The notes under the pieces were generated by a model. That model saw only the letters and a program-made list of their open reading frames with translations. It made no database searches and had not been told where the DNA came from. DNA of 64,000 bases from JBBIQH01 sp964475945. Lineage in GTDB: Archaea > Thermoproteota > Nitrososphaeria > Nitrososphaerales > Nitrosocaldaceae. Numbering within the stretch: the stretch's first letter is position 1; every line of letters begins with the position of its first letter. The stretch covers positions 1 to 64,000 of the forward strand of contig CAYYYF010000005.1 in the NCBI GenBank assembly GCA_964475945.1, written 5' to 3'. Both the position numbers and the translations under genes were made by a program. Positions 8,235 to 16,973 of the stretch are shown here, piece by piece.

Positions 8235-9629
8235 ATGATATTCTCTATAGATATAAGTTTTGAGCAAAACCATACTAATATAATTAGTAGTAAAAGGGTT
8301 CTTGCTACAGTGGAAGCATTTGGTATACCATTAAATAAAAGATTCAGTGTAATAAATAATCTTGAGATAGATATAAAGCCTGGGGATATAGTGTATGTAA
8401 CTGGAGAGTCTGGCGCTGGTAAATCATTACTGCTAAAAGAACTGATCAAGCATGTCTCAAGGTATGAGAATATATTTGGTAAGGTTATAGTTGAGAAGGA
8501 TATTAAGATAGATGATGATGAATTACTTATAGACAGCATAGGGAGAGATACTGCAGATGCTATTAGATTATTAAGCATGGTAGGACTTAACGATGCGTAT
8601 ATATTCTTAAGAAGATATAGAGAGTTAAGTGATGGACAGAAGTATAGGTATAGAATAGCAAAGTTACTCTACAATAATAGCAATGGCAAATATACATTGG
8701 CATTAGATGAATTCTGCTCACTACTTGATAGAGATACAGCAAAGGTTGTAGCATACTTACTTGCAAAGGTTGCTAGAATTAACAAATATACCTTATTACT
8801 GGCAACTGCACACGATGATTTGAAGCATGACCTTAAACCAAATGTTATTATACGTAAATCCTATGGCTCAAATATCCTGCTAGAGTATAATGTTAATAAT
8901 AATAATAGTAATGACTTTAGATGCTCACTACTTGATAGAGTTAAGATAGAGAAGGGTAGCATAAAGGATTGGCAAGTATTAGAAGAGTTTCATTATAGAA
9001 GTGGTAAGCCATTTGGTGTAAAACATGTATTCAAGGCTGTTATAGATAATACAATAGCTGGTGTTATAGTATACAGCATCCCTCCACTCTCATGTAAGGG
9101 TAGGAATATTGCATTAGGTAGGATTATTGATGTTGATGAGATTAATAGAGATTTCATAACAATAAGTAGAGTTGTAGTATTACCAAAGTTTAGAGGGATA
9201 GGCTTGGCAACGCTCTTGGTTAAGAGTACTATGCAATTAGTAGGTAAGAAGTATGTAGAAAGTATAGCAGTAATGGGTAAGTATAATCCATTCTTAGTGA
9301 AGGCAGGAATGCGAGAGATAGTATATGAACCTGATAAGAAGTACGTTTTTACATTAAAAGAGTTAGAGAGGTATGGCTTCAATCCTGTATTGGCTGCAAG
9401 TAAAGAGTACTGTTACAAGTTATTGCAAGATATTAATAATAATGATACGTTAACAGAGATAGTTAATACTATCTCAAAGGTAAGGTTTGCTGTAAAGAAT
9501 GCTATAGGTAGGAGCAGAGAGTACTCCAAAGATGTGCTTTATGATAAATATATACTTGCAAAGGCTATCTCAAACATAGCGTTATTTGCAGAGAAGAAAT
9601 ACTACTATATATGGTCTAACCATTCATAA
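8235..9629 (+). CDS. ABC-type ATPase fused to GNAT acetyltransferase (COG2401-like)
   Basis: A 464-residue fusion. The N-terminal ABC ATPase has Walker A GESGAGKS (57-64), a signature LSDGQ (131-135), Walker B LALDEF (155-160) and an H-loop region TAHDD (about 191-195). Residues about 235-400 form a GNAT domain with the acetyl-CoA-binding motif VVVLPKFRGIGLATLL (about 313-328). There are no membrane segments and no permease partner, so it is not a transporter. This architecture corresponds to the orthologous group COG2401, known from archaea and phages but of unknown function. The next genes are ParB-like and terminase-like, suggesting a role in viral DNA handling. Confidence 0.85.
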   Translation: MIFSIDISFEQNHTNIISSKRVLATVEAFGIPLNKRFSVINNLEIDIKPGDIVYVTGESGAGKSLLLKELIKHVSRYENIFGKVIVEKDIKIDDDELLIDSIGRDTADAIRLLSMVGLNDAYIFLRRYRELSDGQKYRYRIAKLLYNNSNGKYTLALDEFCSLLDRDTAKVVAYLLAKVARINKYTLLLATAHDDLKHDLKPNVIIRKSYGSNILLEYNVNNNNSNDFRCSLLDRVKIEKGSIKDWQVLEEFHYRSGKPFGVKHVFKAVIDNTIAGVIVYSIPPLSCKGRNIALGRIIDVDEINRDFITISRVVVLPKFRGIGLATLLVKSTMQLVGKKYVESIAVMGKYNPFLVKAGMREIVYEPDKKYVFTLKELERYGFNPVLAASKEYCYKLLQDINNNDTLTEIVNTISKVRFAVKNAIGRSREYSKDVLYDKYILAKAISNIALFAEKKYYYIWSNHS

Positions 9630-9705
9630 AATAAACGAAATGTGAATCAGGATGCACATACTCTAATAACTACTAATAACCATCATTATACTATAAATTA
9701 TTGTT

Positions 9706-10359
9706 ATGAAGTATAATATTGAATGGATTAATATAGATCTATTGCATGAGGATGCAAGTAATCCTAACACTATGAATGAGAAGATATTTAATGCTTTGAT
9801 TCAAGAGATAAGCAAGTATGGAATCTTAGAGCCTATAATAACTAGAAGATGCAATTGCAATGCCATACCATTAGAGCATAGATGTATAATAGGGGGAGAG
9901 CATAGATTCAAGGCTGCAAAGCAGTTAAATATGAACGAGGTTCCATGCATAAATCTAGATGTAGATCATACTCAAGCAAGGATGCTGATGATTAATCTTA
10001 ATAACATACGTGGTAGAGTTATGCCCCTAAAATTGGCCAAGTTAATAACTGATATGAGCAAGAGTATTCCTATTGATGAAGTATGTAAAGATCTCTATAT
10101 TACAAAGGATGAGATCAAGAGTATGTTAGAGGATAAGAGTATAACAACCAATATTAAGAATAGGCTAAGCTGCAAGAGGAAAGTAAAAGGTATATTACCA
10201 TCTAATAAGAGTAATCTAAAGGCATTGAGCATATTATTAAGTAAAGAACAGTACGAAGAGGTTATAACAGTTTTAGACTCGATAGCAGATGAGTATGATT
10301 GTACTAGAGGGGAAGCATTGATAATCTTATGTCAAAAATTCAAGTCAATTACTCAATAA
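9706..10359 (+). CDS. ParB/Srx-fold nuclease-like protein
   Basis: A 217-residue protein. Residues about 5-115 match the ParB N-terminal/sulfiredoxin fold: WINIDLLHEDASNPN, ISKYGILEPIITRR, then the core motif IIGGEHRFKAAKQLN (GGEHR at 63-67). A helical region follows (VCKDLYITKDEIKSML, HTH-like). No ParA partner is present, so plasmid partition is less likely than a phage-type ParB-like CTPase/nuclease role beside the terminase. The C-terminal 70 residues are unassigned. Confidence 0.82.
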   Translation: MKYNIEWINIDLLHEDASNPNTMNEKIFNALIQEISKYGILEPIITRRCNCNAIPLEHRCIIGGEHRFKAAKQLNMNEVPCINLDVDHTQARMLMINLNNIRGRVMPLKLAKLITDMSKSIPIDEVCKDLYITKDEIKSMLEDKSITTNIKNRLSCKRKVKGILPSNKSNLKALSILLSKEQYEEVITVLDSIADEYDCTRGEALIILCQKFKSITQ

Positions 10360-10418
10360 CTATAAATTATAAAACTCTAGAATAATAAATTATTCATTAG
10401 ATATTATTATAGATTATT

Positions 10419-10823
10419 ATGAGATATGCTAGAAAAAACTCATTAAAGCGGAGAGTCTATACTCTACTATTGAAGAACCTTACTGTAGAAGAGATAGCAG
10501 ATGCACTTGGCATATCAGATACTCAAGTATATAATATAATAGAGAGCATATTGAATGATATATCTAAAGATATAGAGTCTAATAATGGTGTAGAGGAGTT
10601 GTTAAAGGAATACAAGTTATGTATGGATGGGTTGGATGAAGTTCTAAGAGAAGCATGGCTAATATATCATAGTAGCGATGATGAAGGTCTAAGGTTAAAG
10701 ACATTAAAGATGATAATACAACTATACAAAGCAAGGTTAGATATGCTTGGGGAAGGGCAAGTTACTATGAAAGTTAAGGAGTTGATAGATGAGTATGAGA
10801 GCAAGCTTAAAGATTCTACTTAA
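10419..10823 (+). CDS. HTH protein, terminase small subunit-like
   Basis: A 134-residue protein. Its N-terminal HTH (LTVEEIADALGISDTQVYNI, about residues 25-45) is followed by a helical, acidic C-terminus. Size, HTH and the position directly before a terminase-like ATPase, overlapping it by 35 bp, fit a small terminase or packaging-recognition subunit. That assignment is by context; sequence alone only shows an HTH DNA-binding protein. Confidence 0.65.
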   Translation: MRYARKNSLKRRVYTLLLKNLTVEEIADALGISDTQVYNIIESILNDISKDIESNNGVEELLKEYKLCMDGLDEVLREAWLIYHSSDDEGLRLKTLKMIIQLYKARLDMLGEGQVTMKVKELIDEYESKLKDST

Positions 10824-11658
10824 TAGATTGGAGGCTTTAAAGAAGGAGTATAATAATATTAATTGTAAAGAGAACAATTATTCTCAAAATGTAACACCAT
10901 TAGATTTTCTTGAATTTAACAAATGGATAGGCCTTCCTATGAAGGATGGTAAAGAACATAGTATATATCCTTATGAGCTTGATTACTATACGAAGGTTAA
11001 GGAGCATAGGCTAGTTATAGTTAATAAAGCAACAGGTATAGGTATGACAGAGATAACCTTAAGGCTCATGCTTCATGCTGCACTAACATGGAACTTAAGC
11101 AATAAGAGATTATGCATAGTGAGTGGTACTAGACTTGAGCATGCTAGGGAGTTACTTAATAGACTTGAGGGTATAATTATAAGAAGGCAGAGATGGCTTA
11201 TAAAGGACAAGGATTGTAGTAGTATAAGGTTATTCAATGGGTGCTTCTTCAAGGTATATCCCGCAGCAAATATAGACTCGATAAGGGGGTTAGATGATGT
11301 AGGCTTTATATTTGTAGATGAAGCAGCCTTCTTTAGATTAAAGGAGCAGGATAGGGTTAGGGAGGCTATAGAGAGATATATAGCAAAGACTTATCCATTC
11401 ATAGTATGGATATCTACTCCTAGAGGAAGGGTAGGAGCATTCTATGAGATATACGCTGAGGCATTAGATGGGAAGAATGGTTACTATGCATTAACATTAC
11501 CTTACATAGTGGCATTGAATACCTTGTTGGATGAGAGGTATATCGAGCTGCAGAAGAGGATTAAGGGCAGACTATTTAGGCAAGAGTACTGCTGTGAGTT
11601 TCTAGAGAGTGATGATAGCATATTCAGTGAGGATGATATTAAAGATTTAATAATATAG
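10789..11658 (+). CDS. Terminase large subunit-like ATPase without nuclease domain
   Basis: A 289-residue protein resembling the ATPase half of phage large terminases. It shows a deviant P-loop KATGIGMTE (about 84-92) comparable to the lambda-type K-x-x-R-V-G-Y-S-K form, an RLCIVSG-type strand, Walker B VGFIFVDEA, the motif III WISTPRG, and a closing FRQEYCCEFLESDDSIFSEDDI, normally the end of the ATPase domain. The C-terminal RNase H-like nuclease domain is absent. The protein stops cleanly, so it may be truncated or a specialised ATPase. ATG 10795 is an alternative start. Confidence 0.78.
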   Translation: MSMRASLKILLNRLEALKKEYNNINCKENNYSQNVTPLDFLEFNKWIGLPMKDGKEHSIYPYELDYYTKVKEHRLVIVNKATGIGMTEITLRLMLHAALTWNLSNKRLCIVSGTRLEHARELLNRLEGIIIRRQRWLIKDKDCSSIRLFNGCFFKVYPAANIDSIRGLDDVGFIFVDEAAFFRLKEQDRVREAIERYIAKTYPFIVWISTPRGRVGAFYEIYAEALDGKNGYYALTLPYIVALNTLLDERYIELQKRIKGRLFRQEYCCEFLESDDSIFSEDDIKDLII

Positions 11659-11739
11659 GAACTCATAAAGATAACATTATAATATATTAATCAAAATAAA
11701 TAAATAAAATATATGATGATTACTTATTATCTAGCTTTA

Positions 11740-12153
11740 TTATCTAGCTATACCTTTTATTCTAGTGAATATGTAAAGTGCTGCAAATGAACCTGCTAGC
11801 AATGAGATTAATCCTATTGGCGTCTCTGGAATAGCATTAGAAGAGCATGTAACTGTTATAGAAAGTTTCTTGTTGGGGTCTAAAAGTGTTGTATATGATA
11901 TAGTTGCTGTACCTGCATTATTGCATTTTAGCTTAACCTCAGTAAATCCTGCATGCGTTCTTATACCTTCTATTGAAACTATATTTGGGTCACTTGATTT
12001 TATATTATATGCTCCTCTTTCCAACTTAACCCATTTTGTCTCTCCTACAGTCATTGTAATATCATCTGCTGCATAAGCATCTATACCTCCTATAGCGCCT
12101 ACTATGCTAGCAACTATTATACCAAGCATGTTATTATTATTTACTACCATCAT
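11740..12153 (-). CDS. Secreted Ig-like (BIG2-type) protein with PE-x-x-x-G tail
   Basis: A 137-residue protein. It has a signal peptide (about 1-28, ending GGIDAYA). One small Ig-like domain follows (MTVGETKWVKLERGAYNI, SSDPNIVSIEG, NNAGTATISYT), which has the wording of bacterial BIG2 domains. Then come AIPETPIG, a hydrophobic helix and the basic end FTRIKGIAR. The tail belongs to the same family as those at 294, 20138, 21108 and 23590. Probably a minor cell-surface protein; the binding partner is unknown. Confidence 0.75.
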   Translation of the reverse strand: MMVVNNNNMLGIIVASIVGAIGGIDAYAADDITMTVGETKWVKLERGAYNIKSSDPNIVSIEGIRTHAGFTEVKLKCNNAGTATISYTTLLDPNKKLSITVTCSSNAIPETPIGLISLLAGSFAALYIFTRIKGIAR

Positions 12154-12345
12154 ATAATTTCTATCATATATTATTTAAACATTATCTCAATACAGTTCTT
12201 AATAGAATATCATTAAAATAAATTATCAAAATATATTACAATATAATTTGAAAATCTTGCTAATACGTTAATGGTTTTAGCTATGCTACGATAATACCCT
12301 ATAGTTATTAAAAAGTAAGATAAATTCATTCATTAACTCAAAAAT

Positions 12346-13053
12346 TTATATTTCATTACCTTCAATTATATCCTTGTTTATAAGATACTTTCTATATACA
12401 CTTGCTAATGCTAGTACTATGCTTAATGCACTCATAGATGCTACTATAGGATCCAGCCTTATACCCCATGGGCTATAGTTCAACAGAAGCCCTACCAAAG
12501 GTACCACAGCAAGGCTTAGACCTATGCTTAATGCTATCCTCTCAACGATATCCATCTCCTTCTTTGGGAAGAGTAGTTGTACTAGAGCATAACCTGGTAT
12601 GAATAATACAAAGATTCCTCCAGCAATTATCCTAACCATACTCCATGGCATAACATCTGGTATAACATAAACTGCAAGTAAGGTTACACTTGTTGCTATA
12701 ACAACTAGCCATAGGGTAATGCTAAGATAAAAGTCCTTGATGAACTTGCTTAATGTGTCTGCCTTAGCGTTGTATAGCAGTATATGCTTATACTCGAGCC
12801 TCTTGATTGCATATATTATATCATCATCCTCTATCCTTAAATCACTCTTACCATCTATACTTGTCTTTACTGCAGTGATTATATCCTTAACGCTATTAGG
12901 ATTATTATTTAAAGAGTATAGAACAAGATCCTCTAAGAGCTCATCCCTATCCTTCTTAGCAGCATCTTTGAGTATATCATCTAGCCTCAATCCCTTTATC
13001 TCATCTCTCTTCTTACTTACCTCTACTTTACGTTGAACCATATCTGATTCCAC
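12346..13053 (-). CDS. DUF1616-type membrane protein, N-terminal/membrane half
   Basis: A 235-residue protein. Residues about 20-95 are soluble and look winged-helix-like (DELLEDLVLYSLNNNPNSVKDI, AIKRLEYKHILLYN). They are followed by four membrane helices containing the DUF1616 hallmark GYALVQLLFPKKEMDIVERI and the PLVGLLLNYSPWGIRL segment. The extracellular half that normally follows in DUF1616 proteins is instead encoded by the upstream gene at 13688. Last gene of a five-gene operon (15169 to 12346), overlapping the gene before it by 31 bp. Function unknown. Confidence 0.78.
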   Translation of the reverse strand: MESDMVQRKVEVSKKRDEIKGLRLDDILKDAAKKDRDELLEDLVLYSLNNNPNSVKDIITAVKTSIDGKSDLRIEDDDIIYAIKRLEYKHILLYNAKADTLSKFIKDFYLSITLWLVVIATSVTLLAVYVIPDVMPWSMVRIIAGGIFVLFIPGYALVQLLFPKKEMDIVERIALSIGLSLAVVPLVGLLLNYSPWGIRLDPIVASMSALSIVLALASVYRKYLINKDIIEGNEI

Positions 13054-13688
13054 ACACTCCTCTTATTGTTTAAACTATCTAACCAAGAGAACTCAAACTC
13101 CCTACTATCTGGATTGTAGCGCCATAGCTCAAACACTATCCTAAAGTTCTTGCCCTCAACTGCGCTAGCGTTAACCTCAACCTTATCACCATTTATAACC
13201 ATCTCCTTTATAACTTTCTCATTACCTATGTTAAGGATTGAGGCTATACTCCACTCAAATGGTATTGTTAGGGTTTCGCCCTTGGCAATAACATTCCTAA
13301 ACTCATAAACATGCTTTACACTGCTTGGGGTGTGCATGTTATCATCTGGAGCCTCTTGCTCAGAGTTCAATATCTTAACCCTTACTGCTATATACTCAGT
13401 ATTACCCATGTTATTGTATACTTGTATGTACCATCTTACATTATCACCTAACCCTATATCTGGTCTATTATCTGGATAGTAGTCTCTAGCCTTCATATTG
13501 CTACCTAGGGTGCTAAGACTCATGAACCTTTCATGCTCTCTTGGTACAGATGCAACATAAGCAATGCTCATACTAACTGTTACTAGCACTGCAAGTATGA
13601 GCAGAAAGAGCCTTGATCTTAATGTATTGCTTAAACTAACTATTAGTGTATTTGTAGTGCTATTACTGATGCTGTTACTCTTCCTCAA
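13023..13688 (-). CDS. DUF1616-type protein, extracellular half
   Basis: A 221-residue protein with one N-terminal membrane segment (about 24-48). Its outer domain (FMSLSTLGSN, YYPDNRPDIGLGDNVRWYIQ, NTEYIAVRVKILNSEQEAP) corresponds to the part that follows the membrane helices in full-length DUF1616 proteins. Here it is a separate gene placed before, not after, the membrane half, with 31 bp overlap. The two products probably associate in the membrane. Overlaps the preceding gene by 14 bp. Confidence 0.72.
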   Translation of the reverse strand: MRKSNSISNSTTNTLIVSLSNTLRSRLFLLILAVLVTVSMSIAYVASVPREHERFMSLSTLGSNMKARDYYPDNRPDIGLGDNVRWYIQVYNNMGNTEYIAVRVKILNSEQEAPDDNMHTPSSVKHVYEFRNVIAKGETLTIPFEWSIASILNIGNEKVIKEMVINGDKVEVNASAVEGKNFRIVFELWRYNPDSREFEFSWLDSLNNKRSVWNQIWFNVK

Positions 13689-14157
13689 CTCTCTTCACCT
13701 CCATCTCCATAACCTTCTTCTTAAGATAAGACTTTATGTTTGTGTAAAGAAGTGTTGTTAAAAATGAGGCTATGAACCCTGCTATTGGTGCATATACTAG
13801 CATGTTTATAGCAAGAGTATTAATATTTCTGCTTATGGTTGATTCCTTAAGAGCCTTTGCATCAGTTATCAACTTATCTAATCTACTGCTAGCCTCAGAT
13901 ATACATTCATCCTTTGTTGAGCATGACTTAAGGTTACCATTCTCTGCCTCCCTCATCAGATCTAAGATGCTCTTAAACCTATCTACTAACTGCGATGTAT
14001 CTGCATTGACACCATCAGCATCCCTTATAGCAACTAGTGCTTCATGAATCTTATCCTCTAGCATTGCATAACTATAAGGAGTATCTAGCAAGAAGATCCC
14101 TAGTAGCAGTGTTATACCCATAATATTCTTAGTTGCCATTAGCATCATCCCATCCAT
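13675..14157 (-). CDS. Membrane-anchored hypothetical protein
   Basis: A 160-residue protein with an N-terminal signal/anchor (about 8-31, ending YSYAM). An external helical domain with a Cys pair follows (KSCSTKDEC, about 79-87), then a C-terminal membrane helix (about 115-140) with a charged cytoplasmic tail (KKKVMEMEVKRVEEE). No family recognised. It sits in the middle of the DUF1616 operon, 2 bp after the small membrane protein gene, and so likely belongs to the same envelope complex. Confidence 0.65.
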   Translation of the reverse strand: MDGMMLMATKNIMGITLLLGIFLLDTPYSYAMLEDKIHEALVAIRDADGVNADTSQLVDRFKSILDLMREAENGNLKSCSTKDECISEASSRLDKLITDAKALKESTISRNINTLAINMLVYAPIAGFIASFLTTLLYTNIKSYLKKKVMEMEVKRVEEE

Positions 14158-14159
14158 TA

Positions 14160-14369
14160 TTATCCTACAATGGTTAATATCCTTACAACTGCTAATGCAA
14201 GGAAGATTATCCCAGATGCTACTGCTATTACCCTAAGCCTCTTAACATCTACAGCTACCTTACTCCTACCATAGTATGGTGCTAGAAGCTCTGATGTTAT
14301 AAGCAGTATTATAGCAGATACTCCTAACCATAGACTTATATCCCATATGCTAACAGCAAATGAGTACAT
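14160..14369 (-). CDS. Small two-helix membrane protein
   Basis: 69 residues with two hydrophobic helices (about 8-30 and 45-67) joined by a short basic loop (GRSKVAVDVKRLR). No family recognised. The tight spacing (8 bp and 2 bp to its neighbours) makes it a genuine operon member and a candidate small subunit of the DUF1616-associated membrane complex. Confidence 0.6.
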   Translation of the reverse strand: MYSFAVSIWDISLWLGVSAIILLITSELLAPYYGRSKVAVDVKRLRVIAVASGIIFLALAVVRILTIVG

Positions 14370-14377
14370 TTAATCAC

Positions 14378-15169
14378 CTACTCTAAATCTAAGAGCCTTA
14401 ATGTATTCTCAACGCTCTTCCTCTTAATTATGCTCTCCTCTATAATAACAGCCTTCCCTGTGCTCTTGCTAACTGCCAATGCTATACTTGAGCATAATGG
14501 GCATAGGGACTGATCCTCTATGCTAGAGCATAATGCTGCATTATCCTTACCTACTATCTTAACCTTTACCATGTTATCATTAGATTCAATTACTATATCA
14601 TCTGCAAGCATAAGATCTTCAACCATAACCTTAGAGAGTGTATATTGTAGTTCCTCAAGATCTACAAATGCAAGGTTCCTATCTATCTTCTCCTCTATGA
14701 GATCTATGATGCCTTGTGAATAAGCCTTGAATACAATGTACTTTGCACCTCCCTTCTCAAGCATAGTATTCATACCATCCCCATCCTCTACATCCTTAGA
14801 GTAGAGGCTTAATATACTTCTTACCTCATTGCTATTACTATTATCGTAAAAGAGTACATACCCTTGCATTATACCCTTAAGGCTCCTAGGATAGAAAAAT
14901 ATTGCCCTATTATTACCTTTGCTTACTCTATCCTTTAAATGCCTTATAGTCTCTGCATAGGATTTAGCATAGGCATCTATAAACTCTCTAGGTATATGAT
15001 ATGATGATACACTATAATATATTACAGCACCCCAAAATACAAGCCCTAAACCAATGATGGTTAGTATCATTGAACTATATATATATGAGAATAGCAGTGA
15101 GATAGCACCAACTGCAAGCATAGGTAATACAATTACAAGTTTCTTGGCATTTGTATTATCAATCTTCAT
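14378..15169 (-). CDS. Membrane protein, first gene of DUF1616 operon
   Basis: A 263-residue protein with two N-terminal membrane helices (about 10-52) followed by a cytoplasmic alpha/beta domain. A Cys-rich segment (CSSIEDQSLCPLCSS, about 212-226) could bind metal. The last 30 residues are charged. No family recognised. The upstream region contains TATA-like runs near 15200-15240, suiting a promoter for all five genes. Confidence 0.62.
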   Translation of the reverse strand: MKIDNTNAKKLVIVLPMLAVGAISLLFSYIYSSMILTIIGLGLVFWGAVIYYSVSSYHIPREFIDAYAKSYAETIRHLKDRVSKGNNRAIFFYPRSLKGIMQGYVLFYDNSNSNEVRSILSLYSKDVEDGDGMNTMLEKGGAKYIVFKAYSQGIIDLIEEKIDRNLAFVDLEELQYTLSKVMVEDLMLADDIVIESNDNMVKVKIVGKDNAALCSSIEDQSLCPLCSSIALAVSKSTGKAVIIEESIIKRKSVENTLRLLDLE

Positions 15170-15258
15170 GGGTTACACTTGGAACTAGAGGCTGATCTCA
15201 TAATTAAATTTTATTAATTAAGCGATATTAATTCCTTCTATTTATAAATATATCGTAA

Positions 15259-15291
15259 GAAAACCTCACCTTTCAAGGCGGGGTAGCTCAC
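15259..15291 (+). mobile_element. Solo IS200/IS605-type right end
   Basis: The stretch AAAACCTCACC-TTTCAA-GGCGGGGTAGCTCAC closely matches the end beside the TnpB remnant at 6193 and the solo copy at 33100. No transposase gene is nearby. It lies directly upstream of a truncated surface-protein fragment, which an insertion here may have cut. Confidence 0.55.
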
Positions 15292-15365
15292 TTATATTTA
15301 TATTAATTACATTAACCTTATATCAAAAAATAATACTTTATTTCTTGCTAGTATAAACAACTAGT

Positions 15366-15926
15366 ATGTCAGTTAACATACCTACAGATAACCTAGCAGC
15401 AGGAGAACATACAGTTGAGTTTTATGCTGTAGATAATATAGCTAACAGGGGTACAGTTAGATTACTAAGGTTTGCAAAGATATCATTAGATTCGATTGCA
15501 ATAGAGTTTGGTAACCCTGTAGTTGTTAGTGATGGTGTAACCTTTATATCATCTCAGACACAAGTAACAGTAAGTACACCTTACACGTCTCTAAAAGTGC
15601 AATATCAGATAGTTGAAGGTAATAATGGCCCAGCAGATAATAATTGGATATCCTCTAATGGGAATACTATAACATTCGTAATACCAAATACTATACAGGA
15701 TGGTTTATACACAATATACTATAGAGCATTCTCTGGCAATAGATTTGGTAGCATAAAGAGTGTACAGGTTAGATTGGATAATACCCCACCAACTGCAAGT
15801 ATTAACATAGAGGATGGGGCAATTATAACAGATGATGATGTAATAACTATAACTGCGACTGATGATGGTTCTGGTGTAGCAAAGATATTCTACAGGATAG
15901 ATGGTGGCGAGTGGAAGTCAAATTAA
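15366..15926 (+). pseudogene. Fragment of a large surface protein (Ig-like repeats)
   Basis: A 186-residue open frame with no signal peptide and no anchor. It starts inside one Ig-like repeat (GEHTVEFYAVDNIANRG) and ends inside another (DDGSGVAKIFYRIDGGEWKSN); the DNTPPT linker and FYRIDGG strand are typical of repeated extracellular beta-sandwich domains such as those of OmpL47-like proteins. Both ends being cut within domains suggests a leftover of a longer gene. The IS605-type end 75 bp upstream may mark the break. Confidence 0.65.
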
Positions 15927-16064
15927 ATAATAGTAAAAATAATATGTAATATAAGATAGAAAGGAATAAATTTATCAAAAATAATTTTATTTCCCCATAT
16001 TTATTAAATTTATTATCTCTAATATACTCTAAATAAATTTACTACCCCTCTACTAATTATATTT

Positions 16065-16814
16065 ATGCAGATAAGGATAGTATACCCTTATCCTATGCTT
16101 ATCCTTGAGAGTAATAATAAGAGATATCTAGTAGTATCTGATCTGCATATAGGGTTTGAGTCATCATTTAATACAAAAGGGGTAAAACTAGATAATTCTT
16201 ACATACTAGAGATGTCTAATGATATAATCAGTGTATTTCATAGGCAAGAATGCACTGATCTAATACTACTTGGAGATGTTAAAGATAGTATAGATAGGTT
16301 AAGTAAGAGTGAGTGGTTAGACATCCCCCTCTTCTTCAATGAGTTACTTAAACATATTAATGCTAATAACATACATGTTATAAAGGGAAATCATGATTCA
16401 AAGATAGATAGATTACTCCCTATGCAGATTAAATATTCCGGCAAGAGCATGCTTATCATTGAGGATGCCCTCTTACTTCATGGACATACTCAACCTAGGT
16501 TAAGGTTAGATAGGCTTAAGAGTATAGTTATGGGTCATGTACATCCTGTACTATTGAAGGAAGATAGTGTAATTCATGGAGAGAGGGTATGGGTTATCAT
16601 GAGAGTTAGAGTAGGCTCTAGCAATAAGAGTATTGATATAATAATAATGCCTGCACTAAATAGATATGTGACATCATCTAAGGATAGGAGTAAAAGAGCA
16701 GTGCCTTTATTTAGAAGATTGCTCTCTGATAATATTATAAAGGCAGTTATACTAACATTAGATGGCTCAATAGTAGGAAATGAGAACTTGCTTTATTATG
16801 TTATATCAGATTAG
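16065..16814 (+). CDS. ICC-like metallophosphoesterase (COG1407-type)
   Basis: A 249-residue cytoplasmic phosphoesterase. Metal-binding motifs occur in order: SDLHIGFE (about 26-33), LLGDVKD (about 68-74), KGNHD (about 109-113), LLHGH (about 137-141) and GHVHP. This arrangement is that of the archaeal COG1407 group of calcineurin-like enzymes, whose bacterial relatives are found beside DNA ligase/helicase genes. The substrate is unknown. It lies upstream of the cdv genes on the same strand with a 159-bp gap, so coregulation is uncertain. Confidence 0.85.
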   Translation: MQIRIVYPYPMLILESNNKRYLVVSDLHIGFESSFNTKGVKLDNSYILEMSNDIISVFHRQECTDLILLGDVKDSIDRLSKSEWLDIPLFFNELLKHINANNIHVIKGNHDSKIDRLLPMQIKYSGKSMLIIEDALLLHGHTQPRLRLDRLKSIVMGHVHPVLLKEDSVIHGERVWVIMRVRVGSSNKSIDIIIMPALNRYVTSSKDRSKRAVPLFRRLLSDNIIKAVILTLDGSIVGNENLLYYVISD

Positions 16815-16973
16815 TAGAGCCAAACATCGTTATCTTTCTAGTTCATAGACTTAATCCTAAGCAATAACTTCCTTGCTCCTAATGTTACTAGCATAAACAA
16901 GTTAATATTATTTGCTGCATTGCTCAAATAGATGGTACATAACAGTATTAGTTATTAGATTAGAATTGATGCT

